7,023 bases of DNA from Hyphomicrobiales bacterium. GTDB lineage: Bacteria > Pseudomonadota > Alphaproteobacteria > Rhizobiales > Devosiaceae. The DNA is taken from positions 1-7,023 of the forward strand of contig WFPQ01000072.1 of assembly GCA_015487515.1 (NCBI GenBank), given 5' to 3'. Each line of letters begins with the position of its first letter. The stretch's first letter is position 1. Shown piece after piece: positions 6,511 to 7,023 of the stretch. The notes under the pieces were generated by a model that saw nothing but the letters and a program-made list of their open reading frames with translations, searched no databases and was not told the origin of the DNA. The translations under genes were made by a program, and so were the position numbers.

Positions 6511-6555
6511 TTTGAATGCATAGGGTTTGATTACATAGGGTTTGATTACATAGGG
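6511..6555 (+). repeat. Three tandem 15-base repeats upstream of aglF
   Basis: TTTGATTACATAGGG occurs exactly at 6526-6540 and 6541-6555. A third copy at 6511-6525 differs at two positions (TTTGAATGCATAGGG). The array ends 3 bases before the aglF ribosome binding site begins and has no spacers, so it is a short tandem repeat and not a CRISPR array. The copies are AT-richer than the flanks. The array may be a slippage-prone tract that sets the distance or structure in front of aglF, or may hold repeated protein or RNA contacts; neither is shown. Confidence 0.85.
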
Positions 6556-6558
6556 GTT

Positions 6559-6565
6559 GAGGGGG
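6559..6565 (+). promoter_or_regulatory. aglF: Ribosome binding site of aglF
   Basis: GAGGGGG lies four bases before the ATG at 6570, directly after the tandem repeats. It supports the chosen start. Confidence 0.65.
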
Positions 6566-6569
6566 CCAT

Positions 6570-7023
6570 ATGTTTGAACAGATTTTGAACGCGACGATAA
6601 CCGTGATCATAGGGGTTGGCGCGGCCCTGGCCTATTTCTGGGGCAGCAACTGGCTGCTGGACAGGTTCCTGCTGACCGGCCCCGACGCTTCACCCGCCCA
6701 GACCATCAGGCGCGATCGGGCCCGCTCATCCATAAGGCCGTGGCTGTTCCTGTTTCCGGCCCTGCTGTTTTTGAGTGTTTTCCTGATTTATCCGGTTTTT
6801 GAAACCCTTCGCCTCAGTTTCATGGATGCCAGCAGCAGGAAGTTCATTGGCATTTCAAACTATCTCTGGGCCTTCCAGGACCGGGTGTTCCTGCAATCCA
6901 TATTCAACAATCTCCTGTGGCTGCTTGTGGTTCCTGCCGCGTCCACGGCCATTGGCCTGCTGATTGCGGTGATTGCCGATCGCCTGTGGTGGGGCAATAT
7001 TGCCAAGTCACTCATATTCATGC
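6570..7023 (+). CDS. aglF: Alpha-glucoside ABC transporter permease AglF (5' part, cut by the window edge)
   Basis: The first 151 residues of an inner-membrane permease of the binding-protein-dependent (MalF-type) class, which would form the alpha-glucoside channel with AglG and be driven by AglK. Hydrophobic segments lie near residues 4-24, 57-78 and 113-136, with a charged cytoplasmic linker containing RRDRARSSIR (47-56). FPALLFLSVFLIYPVFETL (62-80), followed by RLSFMD (81-86), is the usual MalF-type opening transmembrane segment and following loop. NNLLWLLVVPAASTAIGLL (113-131) and IADRLWWGNIAKSLIFM (135-151) match what I know of AglF. The conserved cytoplasmic EAA loop that contacts the ATPase would lie beyond the edge. 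The start is set by GAGGGGG at 6559-6565. The frame is open to the last base; roughly half of the protein is missing. It is co-directional with aglE and probably co-transcribed despite the 259-base gap. Confidence 0.92.
   Translation, partial: MFEQILNATITVIIGVGAALAYFWGSNWLLDRFLLTGPDASPAQTIRRDRARSSIRPWLFLFPALLFLSVFLIYPVFETLRLSFMDASSRKFIGISNYLWAFQDRVFLQSIFNNLLWLLVVPAASTAIGLLIAVIADRLWWGNIAKSLIFM

Noticed and set aside
6210..6515. 101-codon open frame overlapping the end of aglE and the intercistronic hairpins
   Set aside because: It is out of frame with aglE and spans both inverted repeats; no start signal or family resemblance.
6511..6555. CRISPR array
   Set aside because: The 15-base copies are directly adjacent without spacers and are too short; this is a tandem repeat.

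Overview
The window looks like a chromosomal stretch from an alphaproteobacterium. The strongest evidence is the right-hand end, an alpha-glucoside ABC transporter operon start (aglE then aglF) of the type known from Sinorhizobium and relatives. The TerB-like protein, the sterol-desaturase-family protein, the amino-acid-type binding protein and the GT2 glycosyltransferase are also common in that class. GC is moderately high in genes and visibly lower in the long intergenic gap. AGG (Arg) and ATA (Ile) codons are used fairly freely, so I do not name a genus. I see no IS element, tRNA, rRNA, CRISPR array or integrase.

Layout, left to right: a small TerB-like cytoplasmic protein (112-516, +); an integral-membrane sterol desaturase/fatty acid hydroxylase family protein (718-1569, +); a secreted family 3 solute-binding protein on the other strand (1563-2399, -), whose 3' end overlaps the hydroxylase gene by 7 bases; a 185-base divergent intergenic region; a multi-pass family 2 glycosyltransferase (2585-4417, +); a 597-base gap that ends in the agl control region; aglE (5015-6310, +); a 259-base intercistronic region with hairpins and a 15-base tandem repeat; and the 5' part of aglF (6570 to the window edge, +).

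The agl part forms a coherent unit. Two dyad operators of the LacI type, sharing a 13-base repeat at 17-base spacing, sit just upstream of an extended -10 promoter. Repression by a LacI-family protein (AglR-like, not in the window) that is relieved by alpha-glucosides is the natural reading. AglE captures the sugar in the periplasm and AglF is one half of the membrane channel. The second permease (aglG), the glucosidase (aglA) and the ATPase (aglK) would be expected beyond the right edge. The perfect 12-bp stem-loop after aglE probably helps make more binding protein than permease.

The genes to the left do not form an obvious pathway. I found no strong case for an entirely new system. The observations most worth a second look are the agl operator array, the aglE-aglF intercistronic architecture, and motif departures in the glycosyltransferase and in the orphan binding protein.
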